DNA from: Muribaculaceae bacterium
GTDB taxonomy: Bacteria; Bacteroidota; Bacteroidia; Bacteroidales; Muribaculaceae
Direction: 5' to 3'
Length of the DNA stretch: 64,000 nt
Assembly (NCBI GenBank): GCA_022509165.1
Contig: JAFLTT010000006.1
Coordinates: forward strand, 62,001 to 126,000
Below, one piece after another: positions 7,850 through 17,168 of the stretch. Position 1 is the first letter of the stretch. Every line of letters begins with the position of its first letter. The position numbers were made by a program, and so were the translations under genes. The notes beneath the pieces are model-generated. The model was not told where the DNA came from, did not search any database, and worked only from the letters and a program-made list of their open reading frames with translations.

Positions 7850-9087
7850 ACCACTCCTTGCAGATCTTCATTCTCTTCAAGTTCTCCTTCAACAACTACC
7901 TTGTAGAATCTCATATAAATCTCCGGCAACGAAACTACTATCCCACCCTTTCTAACTGCCATAGGTGTCCAATGCAGCATATCCCGGCTGCCTAATACTC
8001 TCAAGGTTATCTTTTCAGGGCTGCACAAACCTCGAAGATACACTCTCATTACCCTTTTGAAACTTCCTCCATTTGAGAGTTTGAGAGGACGCGTCTCCAC
8101 TTTGAAGTCTCCTCCGGTACCTTTCAGAGTCACGGTGACTGATTTTTCACTCTTCACGCCCTCTCCCGATATTTCCGCATAAGGATACTGCTTCCCCAAG
8201 ACACCAAACACTGTGCCTCCCACTTTGTCGGCCTCACACCAGTCGGTTGCACGGTCTACTTCACCCAAAGGAATTGAAGCGAATCTATAAAACTTAAGAT
8301 CCTCCGAACTATCAGCATCGTTCACTACGTCACGCATATTGGCTCTCCAGGCCAGAGATAAGACATCTTCACATATCCTCCGTCTCTCAATCTTTCCGGT
8401 CGTCAGGTCAAGAGATTCACACCAGGCATCTGTTGTGACATTTCTCGCAGGCAGAAAAGCGTGATAAAGATCATATTTCTGCAACGGTTCACTTACGAAT
8501 ATTTCCAAACTTTCTATAATCCCTACAAAGTCACGGAGCAATTCAGGCGCCTTCATTTTAATTTTTAACCCGCATACCGCTGCTGCTATCCTGAAGGTAA
8601 CCTCCTTTTCAGTTATATCGCCCTCTGTTGCCACCAACGGCACCCGGCTGTTGGGAATCAGAGTCACCGGCTCTGTGGCACTTAGATATTCACCTCTTTT
8701 GGTTTTCCATACTGCAATTACCCGAAATGGAGATACAAATCTTCCGGCATAATTCGCTTCTGAAGAAAACTGTGCCAGAAGTTGCGGTATCAGACCGTTC
8801 CAATATTCCATGGATGGTGAAGAAGCCGCCAAGGTCTTTACAGGATAATTGTCGGGATGGTTATGCCAGCCGGGCACAATATCCCTTACTAATGCAAATG
8901 ATATATCCGGCACCGGAGGCTTGGTCCTCCTCTCTCCTTCCCCGGAAGAACCAATATTTTCCCTTATCTGCCCCTCGCCATCTATCAATTTCACGCCATC
9001 CGCATATTCTAATTCTCCATCTTTACAGATGAAATCACTCTCATGGCTATGGCTCTTGAACGGTATTATAAAAAAATTGCTGCCCAT
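7834..9087 (-). CDS. Conserved hypothetical protein, beta-rich
   Basis: I do not recognise a named family for this 417-residue protein. It has no signal peptide and begins MGSNFFIIPFKSHSHESDF. Much of it appears to be beta-strand, with repeated strand-turn segments in the first 150 residues (for example GRFVSPFRVIAVWKTKRGEY and SATEPVTLIPNS) that recall a family of large uncharacterised Bacteroidales proteins. The C-terminal third is also strand-rich. It lies 57 bases downstream of tyrS on the same strand, but a functional link is not evident. Its last codons (FFKY and stop) lie inside a duplicated heptamer-repeat unit, so its C-terminus may have been altered by repeat growth. Confidence 0.7.
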   Translation of the reverse strand: MGSNFFIIPFKSHSHESDFICKDGELEYADGVKLIDGEGQIRENIGSSGEGERRTKPPVPDISFALVRDIVPGWHNHPDNYPVKTLAASSPSMEYWNGLIPQLLAQFSSEANYAGRFVSPFRVIAVWKTKRGEYLSATEPVTLIPNSRVPLVATEGDITEKEVTFRIAAAVCGLKIKMKAPELLRDFVGIIESLEIFVSEPLQKYDLYHAFLPARNVTTDAWCESLDLTTGKIERRRICEDVLSLAWRANMRDVVNDADSSEDLKFYRFASIPLGEVDRATDWCEADKVGGTVFGVLGKQYPYAEISGEGVKSEKSVTVTLKGTGGDFKVETRPLKLSNGGSFKRVMRVYLRGLCSPEKITLRVLGSRDMLHWTPMAVRKGGIVVSLPEIYMRFYKVVVEGELEENEDLQGVVFFKY

Positions 9088-9144
9088 ATAACTTCAATTG
9101 TTAAACAGGCAGCAAATCTATCCTTTTCTTTTGTCAGGTATCCG

Positions 9145-10440
9145 TTAACTTTCTACTGATATCAGGAAATAATTCTTCTTACCTTTCTGCACCAGTATAT
9201 ATCGGTCGTTGATAAGTTCATCGGTGGTGACATTCATATTCGGATCGGTCGTCTTCTTCTTGTTGATGCTCACGCCACCTTGTTGCACCATCTTTCTGGC
9301 CTCTCCCTTCGATGGGAAAACCGAGGTTTTCACAGCTAAGAAATCAAGAAGCGGAATACCGGCTGAGAGTTCCTCTTTAGACACATTGAAGGTAGGCACT
9401 CCCTCAAACACTTCCAGGAAAGTTTTTTCATCCAGTTTTTTCAACGCCTCGTCTGTAGCATTACCGAAAAGAATCCGGCTCGCCTCCACAGCCTTGTCGT
9501 ATTCATCCCGGCCATGCACCATCACAGTCACCTCTTCGGCAAGTTTCTTCTGCATCGGTCTTGCTCCCGGATTAGCTGCATGCTCCTCCACCAGAGCCTC
9601 TATTTCAGGCTTGCTCAGAGAGGTAAATATTTTCAGGTATTTCTCGGCTTCAGCATCGCTTACATTCAGCCAGAACTGATAGAATTTATAAGGAGAAGTG
9701 TATCTGGCATCGAGCCATACGTTACCGCTTTCTGTCTTGCCAAATTTGCTGCCATCCGGCTTTGTGATCAACGGACAAGTAAGAGCATAGGCTTCACCTC
9801 CAAGTTTTCTTCTTATAAGTTCAGTTCCTGTGGTGATATTTCCCCATTGATCGCTACCTCCTAATTGCAGGCGGCAATTCTTATCCTGATATAAATGAAG
9901 GAAATCGAATCCCTGTAGGAGCTGATAAGTGAATTCCGTGAAACTCAGGCCATCGCGTGCTTCACCGTTAAGGCGTTTCTGCACCGAATCCTTTGCCATC
10001 ATATAGTTCACAGTGATATGCTTTCCAATTTCACGTGCAAAGTCGAGGAAAGTCACATCCTTTGTCCAGTCATAGTTGTTCACCATCTCAGCCTTATTAG
10101 GGGCATCGCTGTCAAAATCGAGGAATCTGGAAAGCTGCTTCTTGATTGCTTCCTGATTATGACGTAAGGTGGCTTCGTCAAGAAGGTTTCGCTCAGCGCT
10201 TTTTCCACTTGGGTCGCCTATCATTCCTGTTGCTCCCCCTATCAGAGCCAACGGCTTATGTCCGCATCTCTGGAAGTGTCTCAGCATCATCACTCCGCAG
10301 AGGTGTCCGATATGAAGACTGTCGGCTGTAGGATCAATTCCAAGATAGGCCGTGGTCATTCCCTTTTTAAGTTCCTCTTCGGTGCCGGGCATCACTGTAT
10401 GCACCATGCCTCGCCACGTCAGTTCTTCTATAAAATCCAT
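9145..10440 (-). CDS. tyrS: Tyrosyl-tRNA synthetase
   Basis: The protein is 431 residues, typical for bacterial TyrRS. It charges tRNA-Tyr. The class I signature HIGH is at residues 43-46 and the KMSKS-loop variant KFGKT, characteristic of this enzyme, is at 232-236. An S4 RNA-binding domain follows at the C-terminus ([18 protein letters not shown]). A TAACTTTG -7 box lies on the minus strand at 10469-10476, close upstream of the start, though the -33 element is unclear. A lipoprotein gene lies upstream on the same strand, 61 bases away. Confidence 0.97.
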   Translation of the reverse strand: MDFIEELTWRGMVHTVMPGTEEELKKGMTTAYLGIDPTADSLHIGHLCGVMMLRHFQRCGHKPLALIGGATGMIGDPSGKSAERNLLDEATLRHNQEAIKKQLSRFLDFDSDAPNKAEMVNNYDWTKDVTFLDFAREIGKHITVNYMMAKDSVQKRLNGEARDGLSFTEFTYQLLQGFDFLHLYQDKNCRLQLGGSDQWGNITTGTELIRRKLGGEAYALTCPLITKPDGSKFGKTESGNVWLDARYTSPYKFYQFWLNVSDAEAEKYLKIFTSLSKPEIEALVEEHAANPGARPMQKKLAEEVTVMVHGRDEYDKAVEASRILFGNATDEALKKLDEKTFLEVFEGVPTFNVSKEELSAGIPLLDFLAVKTSVFPSKGEARKMVQQGGVSINKKKTTDPNMNVTTDELINDRYILVQKGKKNYFLISVES

Positions 10441-10501
10441 TCTAAGTGTTTGCTTATGTAATATTTGGCAAAGTTACTTAAAAAACCCCATATCTACCTT
10501 C

Positions 10502-11782
10502 TCATTCATCGCGTACACAGCGTATCGAGAACGCATCGGCTCGTGATGCGGCTGCTGCCGGCGACACTGTTATCATCTCGGCACCGTTCTGGTCTTTAAC
10601 CTGGAAAGCCAAAGCAGAGAATGCAGCGCCTTCCCTACCGCTATAGGGAGAATTGCTCCAGTAGTTACCCCAGATACCGCTCACACTGCCCATCAGCATG
10701 GCATAGGAACCGTCATACCTTGCTGCTGCCGGAAAATACAGGTAGTCATTTCCGTCCATCCGGAAATACCATCCGTAATTATAGTCATCTATTGTTATCT
10801 CACCGTCGTTATTACAGTCAGCTACATTGAACTCATCCGGATTAAAAGAGAAATTTCCCGTTTTAGTAAAATTCTCGAATGTATCGGCCGGTGCTACTCT
10901 CCATCCTGCCGGACTGGGATCGTAACAGGTCTTTACTCCTTGATTTATAAATTTCCCGGTTCCTGTGGCCCTTGCATCACCTTCCGGATTTCCCCAGAGT
11001 GAATCATCACTTTCAGCCGGCACAAGCCAGTCGCGGCTCTCGGAATATTGAGAATAGTTGGAAAGCACCACGGTAGGATGGGCTATGGCATATTCAAGGG
11101 TATTGGCGTTCGTGTCGTACCAACTTGAATTTGACATACTCACCATTTTACCACCTTCATCATATACTATTCTTGGCAATGTAGAGGTGGTTCCGGTGAG
11201 TGTGGGAGATGCCGGAAATGGATCTTTCCTGCCCCACTGGTACAGCATGCCATAGGAATCCACATCTCCGGGGTTATTGTTGAGAGCACCCAGGTTGAGA
11301 TTCATCACTTCATGGCCGTTCCATCCTTTCACCGAATTCACTTCCTCCACCGGCATCCATATATGCCAGCTCCATATTATTTCTCCTGTATCGTCGCTCA
11401 CTCCGATCACGGCGTTTCCGATCGGGGTGTTTACTATGAAGTCTACATACGGGGTTCCTTCCTCATCCTTAAGTGTTACATTTGAGATCAGACCTTTGTC
11501 TGTCTGCCATATTAAAGTTGCTGAAGATGGGTGGAGTTCCGGTGGTACCGGAAGGCTGGCTCCCAGATTGAATTGATTGTCAGCGGGGAATTTATAATGA
11601 CCCGCAGTCTGCACAATATAGCAATTGGCCATTCCCTTCTCACTCAGATCGATGGCAGGTCCGGCTGCTACCGTTCCTCCATTTTCGTCGGGAAAACCGG
11701 GGTCTTTGTCTTTATTGTCACAAGCACTAAACAAAGTCAATGTCAATACTGACGCAAATAGTAAAATCGCTTTTTGTTTCAT
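10502..11782 (-). CDS. Surface lipoprotein with FISUMP-like C-terminal domain
   Basis: The protein is 426 residues, with a lipoprotein signal peptide ending LFSA and the lipidated Cys at residue 21. Acidic residues follow (CDNKDKD), as in the surface-export signal of Bacteroidetes lipoproteins. The C-terminal two thirds has features of the Fibrobacter major paralogous (FISUMP, TIGR02145) fold: YQWGRKDPF, a PAGWRVAP segment, YWSNSP and the ending AFSIRCVRD. A sequence DCNNDGEITIDD (322-333) looks like a calcium-binding EF-hand/dockerin loop. Function is unknown; a surface adhesion role is inference. A hairpin separates it from the ChaN operon upstream. Confidence 0.75.
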   Translation of the reverse strand: MKQKAILLFASVLTLTLFSACDNKDKDPGFPDENGGTVAAGPAIDLSEKGMANCYIVQTAGHYKFPADNQFNLGASLPVPPELHPSSATLIWQTDKGLISNVTLKDEEGTPYVDFIVNTPIGNAVIGVSDDTGEIIWSWHIWMPVEEVNSVKGWNGHEVMNLNLGALNNNPGDVDSYGMLYQWGRKDPFPASPTLTGTTSTLPRIVYDEGGKMVSMSNSSWYDTNANTLEYAIAHPTVVLSNYSQYSESRDWLVPAESDDSLWGNPEGDARATGTGKFINQGVKTCYDPSPAGWRVAPADTFENFTKTGNFSFNPDEFNVADCNNDGEITIDDYNYGWYFRMDGNDYLYFPAAARYDGSYAMLMGSVSGIWGNYWSNSPYSGREGAAFSALAFQVKDQNGAEMITVSPAAAASRADAFSIRCVRDE

Positions 11783-11835
11783 GATCAGTTGATTAGTTTC
11801 TACAAAACGCTATTTTATAAATTCGTATAATTCAA

Positions 11836-11878
11836 ATAAAAACCTCCCCTTTCCTTTTTTCAAGGATAAGGAGAGGTC
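11836..11878 (-). terminator. Hairpin terminator after the ChaN-like gene
   Basis: On the minus strand, GACCTCTCCTT pairs with AAGGGGAGGTT (one mismatch), and the stem is followed by TTTTT. It would end the SusC-to-ChaN operon. A TAATTTTG box at 11891-11898 lies just upstream of it, so the hairpin could also sit in the leader of the next lipoprotein gene. Confidence 0.65.
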
Positions 11879-11988
11879 TCATTTCTAATGCAAAATTATC
11901 GATTTTTTCTGAAAGTCTCCCTATAGTAAACAATAACTGAAAACTTTACTTCTTATATTATAAATCTCTATCTGATATATATATATAA

Positions 11989-12873
11989 TCAATAACTCGT
12001 AGGAAAATCTTCAGGCACCACAATATAGAAATCGGCCATTCCGAGATATTCGGGGTCGAGACTTGTGATATCCTCTACCCGCAGGCTCGTCACTGTGGCT
12101 ATCTTTGTTTCCGGACGGTAATGCTTGAGATAGGGAATTATTCCCTCGCCGCCGTTGGAATGCATAGTGCCGTTAAGATGCACAAAACGGGTATCCGGCT
12201 CCATATTTTTGGATATAAACCATCCCATCGTAGCATCCTTCAGAGCCTGGGCCTCGGCGAGTCGCTTCATCTCCTCGGGAGTCTTGCGGCTCAGCATCAT
12301 CATGATGCCGAATTTGTCGGCTGAACCCTCCTCATCATATTCAAAGGGAATGGGTAGCGGAGCCATATAATTTTTTGCTTCCTGAGTAAAAGCTTCCAGA
12401 CATTCGAGGCCTCCATTGTTTACTGCATTGGCATAACGCCTGGGCACATTCGTGGCAATCATCGGGATACCGTTATCCTTGGCATAATACACCACAGGAT
12501 AATAATCTGTGGAATAATTGTCCCAGAGTCGGGCTTCAGTCTCAAATCGGTCGTAGGAAATAAGGTTGGAGAAATATTCATCAATCAGCAGCTGATTATC
12601 GGCCTCGAGCATTTCCTCCCCTATTTTCAACTTGTCGCCATGCTTGTCATGAAGCGCCTTGGTGATTTCATATTCCATCCAATGGGAGATGGGACAATTA
12701 TGGTTTTCACCGATAAATACAACCTCGGCCTCGCCAAGTGAATCTACCATCTCACCGAAGCTTACCTCCTTGCCTGAATTATCATAAAGACGGTAAGATT
12801 CGAGCGTAGGATTTGCTGTGGCTGATAAAGCGGTGAAGAGAAAACTGATAATATAGATGCCGGTGTGTTTCAT
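11989..12873 (-). CDS. ChaN-like (Tiki/TraB-fold) exported protein
   Basis: The protein is 294 residues with an N-terminal signal peptide (cleavage probably after ATA near residue 20). It matches the ChaN/DUF399 family of haem-binding, iron-regulated proteins in the Tiki superfamily. The signature GENH is at residues 55-58, with a following HWMEYEITKAL helix, a KIGEEMLE segment and the late HLNGTMHSN stretch that usually completes the site. Family members either bind haem or act as metalloproteases, so both remain possible. It starts five bases after the M16 protease stop, and is the last gene of the SusC operon. This placement suggests it handles cargo imported by SusC/SusD. Confidence 0.85.
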   Translation of the reverse strand: MKHTGIYIISFLFTALSATANPTLESYRLYDNSGKEVSFGEMVDSLGEAEVVFIGENHNCPISHWMEYEITKALHDKHGDKLKIGEEMLEADNQLLIDEYFSNLISYDRFETEARLWDNYSTDYYPVVYYAKDNGIPMIATNVPRRYANAVNNGGLECLEAFTQEAKNYMAPLPIPFEYDEEGSADKFGIMMMLSRKTPEEMKRLAEAQALKDATMGWFISKNMEPDTRFVHLNGTMHSNGGEGIIPYLKHYRPETKIATVTSLRVEDITSLDPEYLGMADFYIVVPEDFPTSY

Positions 12874-12878
12874 AGCAT

Positions 12879-15752
12879 TTAATGATGAATATCTTGCGCG
12901 CTTATATAGAGCAGAAGATAAAGTTCGGGATTTATATATTTATTGAAGCCCTCGCGGATATCTTCAGGCGTGATGGTTTCGATGATGGCTTCGTAGTTAT
13001 TGAAATCCTCTATTTTCTCATCATTTTTAATGAGACTCATAAGAGTATTGCGCCAAGCCGGTGAGGCCTGCTTGTTGAGAGTTTCGCGCCGGTTGATGAT
13101 GCATGAGCGCTTCAAAGCCTCGAGCTCATCTGAATCCACATCGTTATTTCTCAAATCATCAAGAACGAAGTCAATAGCCTCTTTCACGGGCTCCATGTTG
13201 TTGTTTTCCGTTGAAGAACTGATGTCGAAATAATAGTAACCTCTTGGGATTCCCTCATAATTAAGCACCACATAGGGGGAATACACGAGCGCACGTTTCT
13301 CCCTGAGCTCTGCTATCACCTTGTTGCGCAGCACGAAACTCATGAGTTTCAACACCAGTGAATTCCTAAGTCCCGGTTCATATTTCCCGAAGTATACATA
13401 ATCGAAGTCACTCTGGGTCTTATTTTCGGTGTCAAATCTCTCCTCCACAACTTCTGAAGGAAGATTGAGGGTAGTGAAGCCCTCGGGAGCCTTCCCTGCA
13501 GCATCAAGCCGATTGAATACCGACACGAAGTTATTTAGCACCGAATCAGGGTTGAAATTACCCGTCACAATAAAAGTGGTGCCCTCCGGCTGAGAATAAA
13601 GCGACTTATAAAAGGTGGCGATGGAATCAAGGTTTAATTCATCGGCATATCTTTTCCGGGCCTTCTTTCTGTCGGAAGCGGAATTGATTGGTTCGTCGAA
13701 ATCGAGAGTGTTTCCCATCCATCTGTTCATGCTGGCCACGAGCTGACGCTCCGGATCGCGTCGAAGCATCTTGTAAAGCACTGTCTCCTCTTCATCTTCA
13801 TACATCGAACTTCGCATCTCTTCGAAATCATCGTAAAGCAACTGAGGGTCAGTGATTTTTTCATACACGAGGTTGAAAAACTCATTGCTTTTTTCAGGGG
13901 CAAACGATCCCAGGAATCCATGCCAGTTGTTTTCCAGAGCGAGGCTCAGGGCAAGATTATTGGCATAAAGATATTCGCCAAGATTTTCCGGTACCTTGGC
14001 TATACCTCCCATGTCGATATAGCTTGCGACTGAAGAATAGAGCGGTAGTTTATCCTTGGGAATCACACCGTAGCCGCCTGCTTTAAGCATGGCAAACAAT
14101 ACGTCGCTGTCGTCGGTGGTGGGTTTAAGAAGCAAGCGTATTCCATTATTCATCTCTACATCCTCTATCCCCAATGCATCATATTTCTTATGGTTTTTTA
14201 TGGCATTTTCCGGATATGGATGTCGCTCGGCAAGTATAGCGGGTGTCGGCACCTCCACATTTTCAGTTTCCTGAGGCCTTTCGAAAGTGTATGATTCTGG
14301 AGTTTGGGTCTTTCCTTTGTTCCAGCTATCGTTAATCTTCTCCAAGATTATTCCCTCTTCATATTCCACAGGTGTGCGGAGTGCATAAAGGATTGTATCC
14401 GAATGAGACATCCATGCTTTAAGCACTTCGGCCACTTCTTCTTTCGTGATACTCCTCACGGCCTCTGATAGTTCGGCTACTTGAGCCGGGTCGGAGATAT
14501 AATGCTCACCGCTGATGATAAAATCGGCAAAGTCATCACAAATTGTCGCTGATGAAAACTCTCCTCCGGAATTTTTCTCAGTCTGTCGAGCCACTTTCTC
14601 CGATAGGTATGCCACCTCATCATCCTGAAAACCATTTTTTAGTAAATCCGAAATAATGGATGATGCTTTGGTCACATTATCTTCAAGAGAAGTCTTGCTT
14701 CCCTCTTTCACAGTGAAAGTGAGATGATTGGATGATCCCAGATACCAGTTGTCGGTGGCTTCCGCCGGAACTTTTGCGGCTGAAAACCGTCGGTTTATGG
14801 CATCGGTGATTATGCGCCCCTTAAGGGAATGACGCAAATCAGCTAATGTGCGGTTCACTGTGCCCGGATGCGGAATGATGATATCAAGCTGCTCTCTTCC
14901 GGCAAGAGAATCCACATCAATCATAATCTGACGCGACGGGGAATAGTCGAGCGAATAGTGCTCGAGTCCCGGATCTTTACCAGGGCTTATACCTGAAAAT
15001 TGCTTCAAGATTTCCTTCTCGATCTCAGCCGGGTCTACATCCCCGATCACCACAATTCCGGCATATGCCGGGATATACCACTTATGGTAGAAATCTTCGA
15101 GCACATCGGCTGTCACTGATTTTATCTCGTCGAGTGAACCCAAAGGCATTCGCCGACTGAAACGGTTCTGCCCTATTTTCAGATTGTAGAAAGGGTCTTC
15201 TATTGAATATCCGCGTAGTTCCTCCTCTATTATTCCTTTTTCAGTTTTCACCCTGTCAGGATTGATTGTAAGTCCATCCATCCAGTCGGCCACGATGCTC
15301 AGGGCCTTAACATAACCTAAAGAATCGGGGAAATCAGAGGGGGTTGCAAAAAGATATATTGTACGGTCGTGACCGGTAAAGGCATTGATATCTATGCCAT
15401 ACTTCATTCCAAGAGATTCAAGATACTTGACTGCTCCTCGGTTGGGGAAATGCTTGAGTCCTCCGAAAGCCATGTGCTCAAGGAAATGGGCGCATCCCCC
15501 TTGATTGTCATCCTGTTGTACCGAGCCTACCTGCCACACCAGTCGATATTCCACTCTCGATTCAGGGAAATCGTTGTGAAGTATGAGGTATTGAAGGCCG
15601 TTTGACAATTTGCCGTAAAGGGTCCCCTCCGGAAACTTTATCTCATCAGATAGTGCCCCCAAAGATTGCAAGGGGTATGCTACAAAACTTGCCACCGTAA
15701 GCACGGCGGCAAGTCTGGCTGTTTTGTTTATGAATTTACCAATCACTGACAT
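12879..15752 (-). CDS. M16 family zinc metalloprotease (PqqL/FusC-like)
   Basis: The protein is 957 residues, the length of a full two-module (four-domain) M16 protease. An N-terminal hydrophobic segment (residues about 12-34) acts as a signal peptide, so it probably works in the periplasm. The inverted zinc motif HFLEH is at 89-93, and a downstream acidic cluster (EKGIIEEELRG) supplies the distal Glu. The second half has the usual inactive M16 repeat. Proteases of this group degrade peptides or small proteins after import; FusC of Pectobacterium (ferredoxin) and E. coli PqqL are known examples. Gene order SusC-SusD-lipoprotein-M16-ChaN fits import followed by cleavage. It lies 21 bases after the lipoprotein gene. 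Confidence 0.93.
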   Translation of the reverse strand: MSVIGKFINKTARLAAVLTVASFVAYPLQSLGALSDEIKFPEGTLYGKLSNGLQYLILHNDFPESRVEYRLVWQVGSVQQDDNQGGCAHFLEHMAFGGLKHFPNRGAVKYLESLGMKYGIDINAFTGHDRTIYLFATPSDFPDSLGYVKALSIVADWMDGLTINPDRVKTEKGIIEEELRGYSIEDPFYNLKIGQNRFSRRMPLGSLDEIKSVTADVLEDFYHKWYIPAYAGIVVIGDVDPAEIEKEILKQFSGISPGKDPGLEHYSLDYSPSRQIMIDVDSLAGREQLDIIIPHPGTVNRTLADLRHSLKGRIITDAINRRFSAAKVPAEATDNWYLGSSNHLTFTVKEGSKTSLEDNVTKASSIISDLLKNGFQDDEVAYLSEKVARQTEKNSGGEFSSATICDDFADFIISGEHYISDPAQVAELSEAVRSITKEEVAEVLKAWMSHSDTILYALRTPVEYEEGIILEKINDSWNKGKTQTPESYTFERPQETENVEVPTPAILAERHPYPENAIKNHKKYDALGIEDVEMNNGIRLLLKPTTDDSDVLFAMLKAGGYGVIPKDKLPLYSSVASYIDMGGIAKVPENLGEYLYANNLALSLALENNWHGFLGSFAPEKSNEFFNLVYEKITDPQLLYDDFEEMRSSMYEDEEETVLYKMLRRDPERQLVASMNRWMGNTLDFDEPINSASDRKKARKRYADELNLDSIATFYKSLYSQPEGTTFIVTGNFNPDSVLNNFVSVFNRLDAAGKAPEGFTTLNLPSEVVEERFDTENKTQSDFDYVYFGKYEPGLRNSLVLKLMSFVLRNKVIAELREKRALVYSPYVVLNYEGIPRGYYYFDISSSTENNNMEPVKEAIDFVLDDLRNNDVDSDELEALKRSCIINRRETLNKQASPAWRNTLMSLIKNDEKIEDFNNYEAIIETITPEDIREGFNKYINPELYLLLYISAQDIHH

Positions 15753-15773
15753 TAAGTCATAAGTATTTTACAA

Positions 15774-17054
15774 TCAGTTTAATGTGTAGGTCACCTTAAC
15801 TCTGGAGTAGCCATACTGGTCATAATGGCAGAATGGGAACTCGAAAGTGATGGTGCCGGCATTGAAATCAATTACACCTGAGGGATACACATAATAGTTA
15901 AGTATATCATCTTCTCCCTCATAATAGTCTTCAAGCACATCTTCGGTGCCAAGATAAAATTGGGGATCTGCTGTTGAGAGGGTACCTGTTAATTCTATAG
16001 CCTCCTCATTTCCATCCTCTACGAGTCCTAACTGACGGTTCCAGGCAGTAAAGTCATATTGGAAAGGTATCCAGCTGGTGGCATAGTTATGAAGCAAATA
16101 ATCTTCCAATAACTCTGAATAAATAGGCTCTCCTTTAGAATTCAGGATATAGTTCTCACCCTCCTCTACGAATTCCAGGGTGGCTTTGCCGTTGGCTATA
16201 TCAGTAATCTTGATACCGGGCAGAGTCACTGTGAAACTCTCTTGAGAATCAGCATTCCAACCGATAAGCTTCATAATTGGTCCTCCTATGCTGTATTCCT
16301 CATCTTCGTTTGCGAAGTATTCATAATCCTCAACTGTGAGCTGACGAAGAGTGGTGTAGAGATAATCGGTCATTCCCATCGGGTTTTCGATCATATCCAA
16401 CACAGGCATTTCCTCTGTAGACTCCTGGCTTATTGCAAATTTTGTGTACCCGCTGAGAGTATAGGTCGTCGGAGAAACAAAAGGATCCAAAAATCCGTCG
16501 CCAGGGAATTCTATTTCACCTTCGAGTTTCACGTTGCCGATCCAAGGAGCCAGGTCTACGCCATAGCTGGTTTTCCAAGCCTCCACAAGAGCTGCGATTT
16601 CGGGATCAAGGTCGCCCGATGATTGCGCTGCAAGCATCTTTATGGTGAGATTCTGAGCTATGTCAAATTTACTGGGGTCAAGATTAGTGATCGTGAATTT
16701 TGCGGTCACATCCTCCGGAACTACTGCACCTGCAGCGGGAGCTACAGTAAAGAAGCCCTCAGCTTCACCGGCTTTGATTACTACAGGATTGTTGGTGATA
16801 ACGAACACGCCATCTTCATCTCCATCCACTGCGAAAGTGAATGAAGTGTTCTCAGCCACGGTCTGGCTCAGACGAACCTGTACTTCGATTGTGGCATCAG
16901 TACCGGCTACGATAGTGGCGTTACCATCAGGCACTTGCAGGTAAATATGATTGATTACAGTTGTGTCCGGGTCTTTGTCTTCTGAACATGATACGAGAAC
17001 GAATCCGCATATCACAGCTGCCATGGCAGCAAGAGTTTGTAATGATTTCTTCAT
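15774..17054 (-). CDS. Surface lipoprotein of the SusC/SusD operon
   Basis: The protein is 426 residues with a lipoprotein signal peptide; the lipidated Cys is residue 23 and is followed by SEDKDPD, an acidic run like the surface-export signal. The N-terminal part (about 35-140) looks like a Calx-beta or similar Ig-like domain (strand-rich, VQVRLSQTVAENTSFTF). The rest is not recognised and is acidic and Tyr-rich. Accessory surface lipoproteins encoded next to SusCD pairs commonly bind the substrate; that role here is inferred from position. It lies between susD (114-base gap) and the M16 protease gene (21-base gap). Confidence 0.8.
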   Translation of the reverse strand: MKKSLQTLAAMAAVICGFVLVSCSEDKDPDTTVINHIYLQVPDGNATIVAGTDATIEVQVRLSQTVAENTSFTFAVDGDEDGVFVITNNPVVIKAGEAEGFFTVAPAAGAVVPEDVTAKFTITNLDPSKFDIAQNLTIKMLAAQSSGDLDPEIAALVEAWKTSYGVDLAPWIGNVKLEGEIEFPGDGFLDPFVSPTTYTLSGYTKFAISQESTEEMPVLDMIENPMGMTDYLYTTLRQLTVEDYEYFANEDEEYSIGGPIMKLIGWNADSQESFTVTLPGIKITDIANGKATLEFVEEGENYILNSKGEPIYSELLEDYLLHNYATSWIPFQYDFTAWNRQLGLVEDGNEEAIELTGTLSTADPQFYLGTEDVLEDYYEGEDDILNYYVYPSGVIDFNAGTITFEFPFCHYDQYGYSRVKVTYTLN

Positions 17055-17168
17055 ATGAATTTTATTAGTTTGGTTGCGTTTTTTATTTTATTGCAACAAA
17101 TTTCCATCTATTAAACGATATTTTTATAGATATCTTATTTTTTATACCTTTTTTCACGATTATTGTCA

